Source: Lepas anatifera
Taxonomy: Eukaryota; Arthropoda; Thecostraca; Lepadidae
NCBI GenBank assembly: GCA_034440635.1
Contig: JAOTON010001078.1
Coordinates: forward strand, 636,001 to 700,000
Length of the DNA stretch: 64,000 nt
Direction of reading: 5' to 3'
The position numbers and the translations under genes were made by a program. Under the pieces are notes generated by a model that was not told the origin of the DNA, made no database searches, and was given only the letters and a program-made list of their open reading frames with translations. Positions 46,138-58,500 of the stretch are shown here, one piece after another; the stretch's first letter is position 1; the number at the start of each line of letters is the position of its first letter.

Positions 46138-47553
46138 TCAGTACTGAACCCGCGGCTTGCCCTGCTCCAGCTCCTGCTCCAGCGGCGCTCCCTCCAGCAG
46201 CAGCTGCTGCTGGCGCTCCTGCAGCAGCCGGTCCCGCTGCGGCTTCACCTTGGTCAGGAAGGTGTAGGCGTGCCAGCCACAGTACACCAGGCACACCTGC
46301 CGGCAGCGGCGCCACGACTGGATGAGCTGCGCAGGAAGGCCCGGTACATTACAGTGGTTAAACATATAACATGTCACAAACACGAGGAAGCGATCTTTGA
46401 GTGTTACCAGGGATATCTTGCCAGGATGTATGCTCGCATGCGGTAACCCAGCCTTCAGCCCGCCCCCTTCCGGGGAGTTTCCCACTGGAAGTGTCTCCAC
46501 GTCGAACAAGAAGGATGCGAGATCGCATACCACATGTTACGCGGCCTCGCTTTGACCCCGCTAAGGAAGATACATTTATAAATAACATATTTGATATTTA
46601 GTAAACCAGTCACGTCAGGTTTCAGGGAGGCCAATTCATTCTACATAATATCTGCAAGTTTTCAATCCATATTCTGTAAGCAAAACTGTCAAACATATGA
46701 CACACGTTTGATAAGACACATCATGGATCAGAGCTAACGTCGCATATAATTTGACAAACTGGCTGTATCAGATAGACCAGATATAGTCAGAAGTATTCAC
46801 AGATCTTTCACTGTTCACTGGGTGTTTCTAGGCACCATGCAGACCCCAGTGTATCCCGTTTTACCCCAGATAATCCCAAGCTTACCCTAGTACACACAAG
46901 CTTAAAGGGAATGTGGCACCTTGGTCGAATCCTGGAATTTAGTGTAATTAGGCGTACTTTTAGCCGAAAATAATGAAACCACTCATGATTTCTCTGAAAA
47001 ATGTACAATAAGCTAAATATTTTAATTTTTAAAATACTCCTCTAGGGAAAGAAATAAATATCTGCCTGTGGATGATATCACGATCTGGCAACCACTACCA
47101 TACTCGAAACGCTTCAAGCGCTTCGATTGGCTGATGCTCACCGTGACGTCAGCATATGTCGTCACACCAACAGCCATTACAACTGTGGCCTGCTGCTAAG
47201 GGTACATGAGGGGTACACTGCAGGCAGGTTTTAGCTTTTTCTACAGAAATCTCGAGTTCCAAGACAAATGATAAATTGAAAACCGGGTTTTCCTACCTGC
47301 TTTCCAACTTGGCTATCTCAGTCAAAATCACGTTATGAAGGTGCCACATTTCCTTTAAGCTGGCAGAGTCTGGCTACCCCAGTGACTACCAAGTCTACCC
47401 GTGCCCCAGTCTTACCCCAGTGACTCCCAAACTTACAACAGTGACGCCCACGCTTACCCCAGTGACTCCCAGGCACGTGTAGACGCCCGCTCGGTGCAGC
47501 GAGTCCGCTAACGTCTTTGACGGAGACTTTCTCATGCTACTGTTTGCAAGCTC
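46138..47553 (-). CDS. Small unidentified gene upstream of and sharing an exon with MCEE (partial, 5' end not found)
   Basis: Two phase-compatible exons: 47553-47458 (32 codons) and 46326-46138 (62 codons plus stop). The first follows a strong acceptor (tttacacctgcgtttcag) and ends at a GTAAGC donor; the second follows gcgcag. The joined product reads ELANSSMRKSPSKTLADS..., HRAGVYTCLG, SWRRCRQVCLVYCGWHAY, then a Gln/Glu/Leu-rich basic helix and the C-terminus GKPRVQY. One short hydrophobic Cys/Tyr segment may be membrane-linked. I do not recognise the family. The TGA stop is followed by gca and then the MCEE ATG, so both ORFs sit on one exon (46326-46057) and could be on one dicistronic mRNA. 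The donor of the first exon is followed by about 21-nt repeats copying that donor, as in other introns here. The first coding exon is not identified. Confidence 0.55.
46902..47358. mobile_element. MITE with TTAAAGGRAATGTGGCACCTT ends
   Basis: TTAAAGGGAATGTGGCACCT at 46902 and the inverted AGGTGCCACATTTCCTTTAA ending at 47358 frame a 457-bp non-coding sequence; flanks allow a TTAA or TA duplication. It splits a minisatellite (46815-46900 and 47360-47460) in the intron of the small gene. A partial relative of its end lies at 17345-17370 (AAAGGAAATGTGGCAGCTTG). Confidence 0.75.
47360..47470. repeat. About 21-nt repeat anchored at the donor of the small gene's exon
   Basis: Minus-strand units GGGAGTCACTGGGGTAAGCG, GGGCGTCACTGTTGTAAGTT, GGGAGTCACTGGGGTAAGAC, GGTAGTCACTGGGGTAGCC; the real donor is ACTGGG/GTAAGC. 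Further decayed units at 46815-46900 were once continuous with these, before the MITE insertion. Confidence 0.8.
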
Positions 47554-48874
47554 CTGAAACGCAGGTGTAAATGGGGTTATGTGTGCAATTCCCTCTGCCT
47601 CTGTCAAATACCAGAGGTCAAGTGATTGTGCAAAACAATAACACCGACAAATACCATACCAAACCACAGTCACTACGGTTTAAAAAATTACAGTTTTTTA
47701 AACAATAATAATGATAATAGAGGTGTGAAAGTCTGCCAGATACTTCCATACACGTTTATTGCAGATATGTACAGGTGAAGCACAATTACACGAGCCATCG
47801 CGAAACTGGTGGCGAGAAGAGGGAGCAAAGCCAAGAGTGAACGAGAAATGAGGCAGAAAATAAGAGTGCCGAGTTAATTCCATGGGGATGAGCGAAGTAT
47901 CGATCTGTGGTTGAGTGCCTGCCGGTCGTGTCCGATATACACGACTTGTGGGTGGGCGGGAGCAGCCTACTGGGCGTCTCGCATGCTGCACGGGAAATGC
48001 AGTGTGTGTAGCCTGAGCGCCCAGGTGGCGCCACCCAGCAGTTCGCAGTGTGACCAACAGAGGGGGGATACCTGCCCCGCCGTCAGCCAAATGCCAGGTA
48101 GCGCCAGTGTACATACCGTGTGCGTGTTTCCGCAGCTTAAAATAATCGCAACCACATGCAGGCTGGAATTAGATGGGGGAAGATGGATAGGTTTAAATGG
48201 GGGGGGAATTAACTGAAGAGTAATTATTACTGTTTTTGAGACCGGCCGCACGATTAGACCCAATAAGTTACGACCATCTCCAAACAAGGCATCAACGTCA
48301 GGTCTGCAGAACACTAACAGTTAGGCTGGCAAGATTCGAGAAAAAATGGGCCCACGTCCCTAAAAAGAAGAGGCCACGGTGATTTCGTCGAAACTCCACG
48401 CTGGGTCCATGTGGAGACCGCTAGCTCCAGAAACTTGGTCGATGCCATTAGTGATGACTTACTTATTTGATCTAAGTGCCCCTCAGATGCGCTAAAGCAC
48501 CATAAAAGGGAACTTTCCAGTTTCTCTGTCTTAAAGCCAATGTTAACTATCTCACTCGAATCCACTTCCCGTTTCTGATTTCAGACTGTGGAGAAAAAGA
48601 AACGAACACGGTCTACCCCACCCACAAAAAGCTTCTCTGCTGCAGTATTCTCACTAATGGTGACTGGGGATTCAGTCAAAAGTCTCAGTCCCCCCACTCA
48701 TCACACCAAGTTGCACGTGCAACCAATTACCTCACCGGACCCTCCAACACAACTAACGGGTAACACAGGGTCGGACATGTGCCCACAGAGGCATAGTCAG
48801 TGGAACTTTTTTTGAAATATAAAAAGAGAGCCAAATCAACCAAAAATTACCGCACTTCTCAACTTGTCTCAAAT
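47554..48874. other. No gene seen upstream of the small gene
   Basis: The missing first exon of the small gene (minus strand) may lie here, but no convincing start and donor pair in frame was found. Confidence 0.3.
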
Positions 48875-49080
48875 AATGGCTGCCTTGTTGGCTCACTTGA
48901 CAGAGCATTGAGACATTCTGGCGCTCTATGTTTAAGCGGCATAGGCTGGCTAGACCAGTGAAAGTGTAACCTGAGTAAGGAGGCTGTTCCTTTGCTTTGG
49001 AAAATGTGAAGCATTTGGTTCAATAGGGGAAAAGCTTGTTTGAGTGATGGGATCAGGGTCTGACAGACCAATTCAACCAC
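48875..49080 (+). mobile_element. Old, internally shortened SINE copy of the same family
   Basis: The head GTTGGCTCACTTGACAGAGC corresponds to the tRNA-like A box. CTTTGCTTTGGAAAATGTGA corresponds to the body, and GTGATGGGATCAGGGTCTGA to the conserved 3' domain. The part between head and body is shortened. It lies directly upstream of the LINE RNase H fragment. Confidence 0.6.
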
Positions 49081-49099
49081 CAAAGTCAAACCACCAAGG

Positions 49100-50503
49100 C
49101 CGCTGCATGGCTGCCCGCCGCGTCGGAGTCTCACGTGGAGCTCCTGGAGCGCGAACTCAGGGCCGCCGCCCGAGCCATCACCGGATGCCCTGTCAGCACC
49201 CCCCGTGACCCACTGCTGGCAGAAGTGGGCTTCACGACTATCAGGGTGCGTCGTCAGGTGCTGGCAGCAAGACTGGCAGGTTCGGCCCGAGCCCTACGAG
49301 AGGACGACCCACTCCGCGTGACGGCGGAGTCTACCGCCCCTCAGCGCCTGATCACCACCACCGGCTGGCGGGCTGTTGGTGGAATGGCGGTGGAGAGAGC
49401 GGGTGCGTCCGACGTTCCCAATGAAGCGAGGCTGTACATCACCATCCACCCTCGGGTGGACAGGACTCGCGTCCACATCCACCTGGATGTTGGCCCGGAC
49501 GCCCTGCGAGGGGTGCCGGATGCGCGGCGCCGTGCCGCCGCGGAGGAGCACCTGTCCACCCTGCCAGACCAGGCCACCTGGGTCTGGAGAGACGGCTCTG
49601 CGGAAGGGGGAGTGAGTGCCGGCGGAGGAGGGCCCTCATTGTGCTCCCCTCTGGGGAGGAGCACCTGGTCACCGCCCCGGCCAGGAGACTGTGCAGCAGC
49701 ACACGCGCCGAGCTCGTCGCCATGAGGGCGGCGCTGGAGAAGCTTCTGGAGCTGGGGAGCGCCCCAGCTGAGTGCACCATCGTCCTCTGCACGGACTCCC
49801 AGGCTGCCCTGTCGACTCTTGCGAACGGCGCCGGCGCCCAGCAGACCACGTTGGGCGCGTCGGTGTGGCGCCTTCTCCTCCAAGCTGTGGCCAGGAGGGG
49901 ACAAGAGACTTTCCTACAGTGGGTCCCGGACCAATGTGGGCTCCTGGGAAATGAATGTGCGGACGTGTTGGCGAAGGAGGCCTCCAACCACCCACAGAAA
50001 ACTACGCCCGTGGACGTCCGCAGCCTTACCTGAGCTGTCGACCGCGCCGCCTCCAGGGCCTGGCGATGCTACTGGTCGGACAGCCTGTTCAGGCGCATCA
50101 TGGGGGAGCGGATGCCGACGCCGGTCCTCACCGAGAGCCGGAAAGACGCCGTCAATGTGCACCAGCTGAGGGCAAGACACTGGGGACTCTCCAGACAATA
50201 CCTGCACCGCATCGGCCATCTTCCCTCCCGCCAATGTCAGCAGTGTGCGGACCAGGCATGCCTTGCGGCGTGCTACCTCGTCTGCCGTGAAGGCCTGGAG
50301 ACACCCAAGCACGTCTCTGGTGCCCGTGCCTGGCAGGATTGCGGCTCCGCCTCTTCGGCACCATCCATCCGGACCCAGTGCAGCTCCAGGACGGCGGGGC
50401 CGTGGTGGCCTTGGCCCGCAACTACCTTCGTCACCGAGAGCCTCTCGACTACAGCCAGTCGTAGGCCGGCCTGAAGGACTACAACAACAACAACAACAAC
50501 CAC
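49100..50503 (+). mobile_element. Decayed LINE 3' fragment with RNase H domain
   Basis: The first frame (49135-49630) resembles the end of an RT protein (HVELLERELRAAARAITGCP, AEVGFTTIRVRRQVLAARL) and enters RNase H at WVWRDGSAEGG. A frameshift near 49630 moves the rest to the frame 49641-50033, with STRAELVAMRAALEKLLE, TDSQAALSTL and WVPDQCGLLGNECADVLAKEA. The usual His of the last motif is Gln, so catalysis is probably lost. The fragment ends with a (CAA)n tail at 50479-50503, typical of I/R1/Jockey-like elements. It is a 5'-truncated dead copy of a family different from the 19-22 kb LINE. Confidence 0.85.
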
Positions 50504-51032
50504 CAAAGTGGAATGATGCTCTTACTATTCCTGTGTTTATATGGCTTCCTCAGGATTGGATTAGTGTTGCCAACTCCTGAATCCATCCATGTATATTTGA
50601 TGATGGGGGTGATGATAGCCACAGAATCCCGGCAGTTGTTCATATACTGGCAGAGATAATGAAAAAAGTAAGCAAGTTGCATGAAAAGCAGGTCTGCAGC
50701 AGCCATCTCCTGCCTAGCACTTGTTGTGGGCAGGATCTCTGACTTACAATCTTTGGACTAATTTAAAAAGTGCCCAAAAATTCAGGTTGATCATTGGCAC
50801 TGCAGCCAAACACATCCTGTCTACCTCCCCCGGGGAGTGTCCAGGCTCTAGTGAACCTATACCTGTTGTAGCCCCAACTCTTGGGTGTACAATAACATCT
50901 GTGGATCAATGCAATGATGGAAATTGACTGGTTCATGTGAAAAACGCATACATGCTTCCAGTGCCACTGATTTTGGTATACTCTGTGATGCATTTTGGTG
51001 GGAGATCAAGGAAGTACAGTGACAAAGAGCAG

Positions 51033-51190
51033 CAGCTAGGGGGAAACATAAAAATTGCGGTTGCACATGGAACATCACAAAGACCAGAGGCTCTGGGGAA
51101 ACATTGTGAAGATTGCAGTTGCACATGGAATGCTACAAAGAGCACAGGCTTGGGGGAATATTAAAAAGATCACAGTTGCACATGAAACAT
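51033..51190. repeat. About 59-nt repeat, three units
   Basis: Units contain GGGAAACATTGTGAAGATTG and CAGTTGCACATGGAAC followed by ACAAAGA-rich sequence; the second and third copies are at about 51095 and 51150. Confidence 0.75.
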
Positions 51191-51405
51191 GTATCACAAT
51201 AAGAACATCACTGTGCAGCCAGAGTGCTGCACTGGGACATTTGCACATACACAATCAATGCACCTGATTGCTTGTCTGCTAATAATCCAATGACCACTGT
51301 CTAAAAGGCAGACACAAAAAGTGCTGTAAACTGTTGCCTGAGGCAGCATTTTTGGGCATATGAGCGGTATGAAATATCAATCGATTTTAGAGTCAGACAT
51401 CTGTC

Positions 51406-51797
51406 GGCTAATCTTCAATAAGACGTCCACTTTCCCGAAAGATTTTCTATAGAAATGATACATTTTCAGGATCAGCAAGACACCCTCTTTCCATTCAGTG
51501 AGGCCCCGTAGCGCCATTCCCACTTAAACCCCGATTTTCAGCACTTATTTAACCTGAACGTCGTAATCGCGCACCGTCCATCGCACATAAATAAACAAAA
51601 CACCGAAGACAATGGCAGTTGATCATCAGTCAGCTTATGGAAACCATCAGCTGACTGATCATCAACCAACTGACGATTGGTACCTTTGTACCAGAGGTAA
51701 ACACCGATGTGAAAGCGTACCAACTCTTGGCTTGGTGCGCCGCAGGCCGGCTCGCTAAATCGAGGCACGGTTAGGTTAGGTTAGGTTAGGTTAGGTT
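51406..51797 (-). repeat. Interspersed repeat, copy B, bordered by (TTAGG)n
   Basis: Reverse-complement relative of 29000-29284 with about 80-120 extra bases in the middle (51600-51720, containing inverted GTTGATCATCAGTCAGC-type sequence). Its outer end at 51765 is followed at once by five copies of GGTTA/TTAGG (51770-51797), the arthropod telomere repeat. Confidence 0.65.
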
Positions 51798-51799
51798 CT

Positions 51800-54700
51800 G
51801 TTGGTTGTACTTATCTAACGGTACTGTCAGCGGACAGCTGCGAGAAAGTATTGCCACTTCTTTCCATGGCATTCTCACCACATAAACTCATCCAAATAAG
51901 AAGACAAAAATTTTGGGTCGCCCATGCATTTTCGTTCATTTCCGGTTTCCAGGGGTGCCGCCACGGAATTTTTGCTGGGGGACGGACCCGGGCTATTCGG
52001 TACCTGACAGCATTAATGACGATTTAACAAAAAATTTGGGGCAACGTCCCCCTGGTTGGGCAACGGGGATGCGTTCGCCCGCCCCGCTTCGTGCCCATGC
52101 CGGTTTCAAGCACAAATCAACCACGGTTTGTAGACACTGAAACGACTGAAACCGACTAACTCTATCACCGCAAACACAGAATGGCAGCACTTTCTACTGC
52201 TTTATATTTAAATATTCTTAATATAATTTATTAAATTTATAGTGGTTGAAAAATGTTATCTCGTCTTTTCTTACTCTTCAAAATAAGTTTATTGTAAAAA
52301 TATTGTTAAAACGTGTGATTTTCTTTTTTATTTCAAACCATATTTTTTACACATAACATTGCGCAATTTCCTTTTGAATTACTGGTTCGTAGCGCACGGA
52401 CGCCTTAATGCGGTAGTTATTGTTTACGTTTTGATTAAGGTCGTGGAAGTGCGTGTTATACTTCGATTTCTGTCTTATTTCATAGCTAAAACATGAAGGA
52501 ACACTCTACAGTTAAGTATGAACCACCTTCTTTGTTATTTTACGCATTTTTTGCAGTTGGACGGGTATATGTAGGTGCGCCCATCTGTCACATGCTAGTA
52601 GATAAATCATCAATTACAGAAGTTGAAGCCCTTGCAGCTACAGTAGCATTGTGGCTCGACTAGCAGTAACTGTTGTGGAAGAAATCATTCCAAATATGCA
52701 CCTCATCATCATAATGAATTTACGACAACATTCAATTTGAAAAACGCACTTCTTTCCAAATCGTATACAAATCCAGGCCCTCTTCTACGCAGAGTTGTAT
52801 TACCAAGACCAATATTCGTTGTAATTTTATTTTAGGGCCTTGGTTGTGTAATCAATGACATTCACATTGTATTTTTAGCAGCGTGGTATTTACATTCTCT
52901 TGATATGGAAAGGACTTTTTACACAAAACTACATGATCAAAGTGGCATCTGTCTAGTTCTAAAGTGTCTTTAAAACCTCTTAAAACAGGGATACACTAAC
53001 GCCCCAACAAAGTCCGGACACGCTAGTGAATTTGTTCGTTGTGCATGTGTTCAACATTTATTCGTAGTCAGTTAGCCACTAATGTTCGCACGGGCCAATG
53101 TTGGTAAATTTTCCTGAAGGCCGTCACGGACCCTAGCTGGGTTTTCTGTGCGAGGCAGGAACCAAAACTGCACGACAAAGGTCTGGCTTTGATTTTATTC
53201 AACTACTTTCAAAAATATTCCACCAATCGACGCGCTCACGAATTCTCAAATATAGCCAAGCATTTACGGATCCATGGGGAGGGGGCAAAGAGAGGCACGT
53301 GCCCCCATACACCCTCGATGCCCCCCGAAATTTCGCTTCCCCCCAGGATGCCAAAATCGGCGCCTACCTGACAGGGTTTGGCGGTCAAACGTGTCGCCCC
53401 CTGGTCCGAATGCCGGCCCCCCTCGATCGGCAATCCTGAATCCGCCTATGAAGTGCCGGCAGCAAGCGCTTCTTCGGCCACCTCAGAAAAATAGTCGGGG
53501 AGGACATTTGGAGACTCCTCCACGTATTAAAATAATGGCGTACTGTAGCCCCTTAACAATAACAAATTGTTCCGCTGTAGCATAGGTTCCATCTGAATCG
53601 AATAGTAGCACTTAGCATAATTCCATAACGCGGCCTTATCGAAGGCCACCTCTACCTCAACACCCAGATCATCAGTGCCAATCTCCCTCTAATTGCTGAT
53701 TGCCACCGCCAGATCATTGGTGCCGCCTGATGCTTCATTGCCTCTCCCAGCGAGTGTTAGAGATGTCCCAGACCATCGGTGCCGCCGCTGAGCTGTTGGT
53801 GTGGCCCCGGATCACAGCCGCGGTCCTGGGAAACCTGGCGACGCCGTGGGATCAGCATCCGGATAGTTATGGCTGCCCAAGATAAATCATCGGGAGCGGA
53901 CGAATGGCGGAGTGCGGGGGAGTAGAATTTGACACCACAACCTTACTGTCTCTTGATCGTATCCTCCTCCTCGCGCATCATGGCTGCACGTAGAAATGCC
54001 CCATGTTTCCGGCCTGAGTTCAGCTGTGCTTTGCGCGACAATTTCCACATTTTGTTTTCCAATACCGGTCGCTGGCCCGGCTGCAGGACACCAATGCCGC
54101 CCCACTGCCTGTACCGCCCCTGTATCTGGCAGCGCGCCCCTGCACCTTCAGCACCGCATTCCAGCCGATGGCGGTCTCTGGTTTACATGCCATTGCCTGG
54201 TTCACACATGCCACAGGAACACCAATACTGTCCCCTGGCTCATTGTTGTCGCTCCAGATTATCAGCACGGTCCCTAGACCGTCCGGGCAATTACAGGTGA
54301 TGGCTGCCAGCCCCAGCTTACCAATATTCCCCTCTCCAGGTGGTTCTTTTGTCACTCTCAGCGTATCGGAGCTGCCTCGAACTTTTTTTTACTACTCCAC
54401 TTCATTCCGGCTCCAGCTTACCGTTGCCACACTAGCATCGTGGGTGTCGCAACCCTTCGTTTGTTCACTGCCAACCTTGCTGTGGACTTGATTTCAGTGC
54501 CCTGACCAGCACTGGTATCGATGCCGCCCGCGACGCGGCCGTTCTGTCGCGGTGGGCCGTGCACTGCCTCACGACTTGGCTCGTATTCCCACAACACTCT
54601 GATCAGTATCAGAGGCCTGGCCAAGCTGGCTTCGAAGGTTCTGGTGATCATCGCAAGCTTCTAGCAAGACAAATGGCGCCTAACCCTAAGCTCCTCCGAG

Positions 54701-55520
54701 GTCAGTCTTGTTCACAGTGGCCACGGCGAGCATGGACCCAAACACCCTTGTTCCAACAAAAAGGCGGAAAATGTACCTCTGCTGTAATATTGTATCTCAC
54801 ATCTTTCTCTACGAATTTGTAATCTATAATCACGGAGTACACAATACGCGAAATAAAACTGAAACCCGAACCTGTTAAATGATGACGCTCGGAATTCCCG
54901 TTCCCCACTCCCTGGACAACATATTACAATATACACGTGTACGTAAGCAGTGCCAGCACAAAAACCTTACGCATTCTCTTATTGCACTTACCTACGTAGC
55001 GTAAATGCATACGGTATAAACAACTCCAGAGTTCACCTAATCAGGACCAATCAATGAATAACAAACTATAATGTCGGATACAAAAACACAGCGCACGCCA
55101 TGCGAACCAGACTACGCCAAAAAATCTGTGTCCAAACAGTTGTCTAAATCGAACTCAATCAATGTAATCAATGTATCAATGAATCAATGTACATCTGGGA
55201 TCGGAGCCTGCAAACGACGGGTACCACCACCGTTTCCACGGATTACAAAACAACATTATCTCCTTCCTGGCAGTGACCTCACAAATGTTACCAGCCCGAG
55301 CAGACATGCACATTTATACCCAGGGGTGGAGATCTCGGGGGAGGGGGTGGAGGTCGTCAGGACCCTGTGGATCTTGGGTCTACCATGGAGTTTGCATTAT
55401 TGTGTTAGTCAGCCGCCTCCCCTAGGTGGAGAAGAGATCTCTAGCCCACGTTATACTCCCTGATGCATAGTCAGTGTCGCAATACCTTCCAACAGCTACC
55501 TCGAACAACCCGATGCTATA
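51800..55520. other. AT-rich then mixed intergenic region, no gene seen
   Basis: 51800-53200 is AT-rich without long frames. 53255-53460 is a C-rich, element-like block. 53640-54700 contains repeated phrases such as GGTGCCGCC and ATGGCTGCC with short broken frames, perhaps old repeats. Left of 55524 may be the HIBCH 3' UTR. Confidence 0.35.
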
Positions 55521-55523
55521 TTT

Positions 55524-58500
55524 TCAAAGCTGAAGCTCCCTGTCCGCCGGTAGATGGGAGAAGTAACGCTCCACGGTAGCAGCAGTCACATCACTGATCG
55601 ATGCTGGGCTCCATTTTGGGGCATTGTCCTTATCGACTAGTACTGACCGTACTCCTGGAAAAAACAAATGTTACAATTAAATATCATAATTTTTTCTTGC
55701 AAAGGGTTCCACGAGAAATCAGTACTTGTACGTAGTACAAAATGGGACCGTTCAAACCGTATCTGAGCTGAGACAACCTAAGAGAGGATTTGAGAAAATC
55801 CTGGTTTCATATTTCTTCATTCCCGAAACTTGGTTTCCGGAGAATCAAACATTTCGGAGCAAGCTCTCCACCACTCGGCCCCAATCTGGGGCCAGCGAGA
55901 GCGCCCAGACACGTCACGCAATGGAAGGCGAGAGAGGCGGCGAAAAGTAGTTCCTTAAGGGAACACATTCCTCAGCAAACATCAGCTTTGGTACCAATCA
56001 AAGATGCAGTTTTTTTCGTTACGCACTACAAGTCATATATCTCAGCGTTGAAATCACATAGATGTGGAACATTTCTGACGATGAATTTTCCGGTACACCA
56101 CGAGACGACAAATAGAATGACTATTTGAATTGCCGAAACCAAGGAGGCAGGGGCGCTTTCTCCGGCCTCAGTTCGGGGCTCACCCTCTCTGAAGTCGTGG
56201 TCCTCGTGGAAGCGATCGGCCAGCCGCACCTCCATCCGGAGGCAGTCGGGGAGGGAGAGCGTGGCGCCGCGCCGCAGCTGCTCGGTAGTGACCACCATCG
56301 AGGTGGGCGACATCTTCAGCAGAGTGCTGTGGACCTGTCGGCGGGTGATGCGGTCATGGACGAGTCGAAGCCGCAGCCGCCGCACGCTAGGAACGGAGTC
56401 ACCGGCACTCGGTAATCTACGGGGTGTTTTATACCAGTTTCGGTCCAGAGCATCCCGTTACTGCGATGGTTGTTTGAATTTTCATTCAAACTTAAGATTC
56501 AATTTCCATTTTCTAAAGACAGATGCATACTTGATCCAAACGAACTGATATTCAAGTCTAGTGATTAATTTTACCCTGTGCGTGCATGAAAAGGCTACTT
56601 GAATAAAAAACGCCCAGGTCGAAGCATTTTGTGCATTGCGATTCTGCAGGTCAAAAGTGAAGGAGAATTTGACCACCAACGTAGTCAGAGAAGAAGTGAG
56701 GCCAGTTCCACAACACTTCCTGCTTTCGAGCGAAGGTCGTGCCCGCGCAGAACATGGACTGACGTACTTTGGCAGCGAACTCGGAAGGGTCAGCCTTGAG
56801 GGCCGCCATAATCTCCGGCACGGAATCGCTGGCGAAACACTTGTTGATCGTCTCCAGCTCCTTAGCCAGCGAGAACGGAGCGTCCAGCCCTGCCGGAACC
56901 ACGCTGCGTCAGAGCCGGACTCATTCATACACGACCCCAAATGATTCCAGAGCATCAGACACAACGGTAACTTGCCGGCATGACCGACATTCGTTTGAAT
57001 TCATACAGGAGCTTACGTCATACATCGGTGCTTAAAAATAAGCAGAGCAGGATGATGAGGAAGGGAAAGCCATGCCTATCCAGTAGCGACCTATGTCGCT
57101 TTCCTCCCCGAACAGAGAATAATCGGTACACAGGCTTCTCCTGAACGTCGGAATCAGCTGTGCTACAGCCTCTTTTTATGTTATTTAGACAAAAATATGC
57201 CGTACAATTTAGTTACAGATGTGTAGGGGCCGCGATAGGAGACGGATGGGAGATTGGATGCGCAAGGAAAACGGCAGGTTTTGCCCAAGGCATGTGTTCG
57301 GGCTGTGCCCAGTCAAAGTCCAACATAAGTCGGGCTGCGCCCAGTCAAACTACTGACAGACCGGCGAGTTCACATCAGACATGCCGATGCCAAATTAGAT
57401 AGTGGTTTTTCGTTTAGCCAACACCGATATCAAGAGAAGCTCATGGCAGGGTGGGAGGGAGCACGCAAAACGACAGCCTGTAACTGCACACGCACAGTGG
57501 AGGGGTCCTAAAGTGCCCCCTAACCTATTTTCCGATATGGCCAAAAAACTACTCGCAGTCGGAAAACACTACTGGATATTTGAGAAAATCCATGAGGGCG
57601 TCGATTGCTGAAATTATTTGCAAATTCAGTGGATTTTTTTAACTTCTAGGCTTTCAAAGTCAGACCTATCTTTGCAAATCGCCACCATCATGCGGTCGCA
57701 CCAACTCGCCTGCACTGTAGGCCGAGTGGTGTCGCAATAACGCCGTATAATCGGGCTATGTCAAGGTGACCTTACATGAAGGCCAAAGTCAAGGTCAAAG
57801 GTCACAGCTTAAGACTCAAAACTCACAGGCCAAGGCTAAAGGTCATCGATCAAGGTTAAACCCTCATTTCTCACCCAACGGTTGCCATAGTGCCAGTATC
57901 AGTGCATATTATTAGAAAAACTATTATGTTATGAAGTCATAGGTCAATGTCCTACAAAGACTTTGACCCTTAAATTTCAGAGAAAACTGTGTGGGACCTT
58001 CCCTCCATGACCTTGTGGCTTTGTTATGTGCTCACAGCTTTTCCCAATAGGTCCCCAGCACAGCCCCAAATTTGACTATGGCCTCATTTGACCTTCAATA
58101 TATTGACTTAGATGAATACAAATAAGCTATAACATAATTACCATGGCCCTCAAAACACCCCTATCGGGTTTTTTTATAACTCTCCAGGTTTTCAAGATTT
58201 GAGGGTAGGGGGGCACAAAAGCCACCCTGCCAAGGCACTAGAACCTCTCCACCGCAAGTTGAAGCCAGACACCTCTCCATTGCGCGTGTTTAAATTAACC
58301 GATAAGGAAATGAGCAAGGACAAATTGCCTTTCCCTGGGCCTTTATATACAAGATCATTCATCTGGTGATTAAGTAGTCATATATTTGTATTTATGAAAT
58401 CATCGATGTTTGTATCCACCACTAGAACATTGTGGTCCGTGTTCTAGGTTCCAGACAATCAGAGTGGAACCCGTCGGCACGTCAGAACCGGCAGACAAAG

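Noticed and set aside
49341..50312. Minus-strand ORFs of 110-190 codons
   Set aside because: GC-rich shadows of the decayed RT/RNase H fragment on the plus strand.
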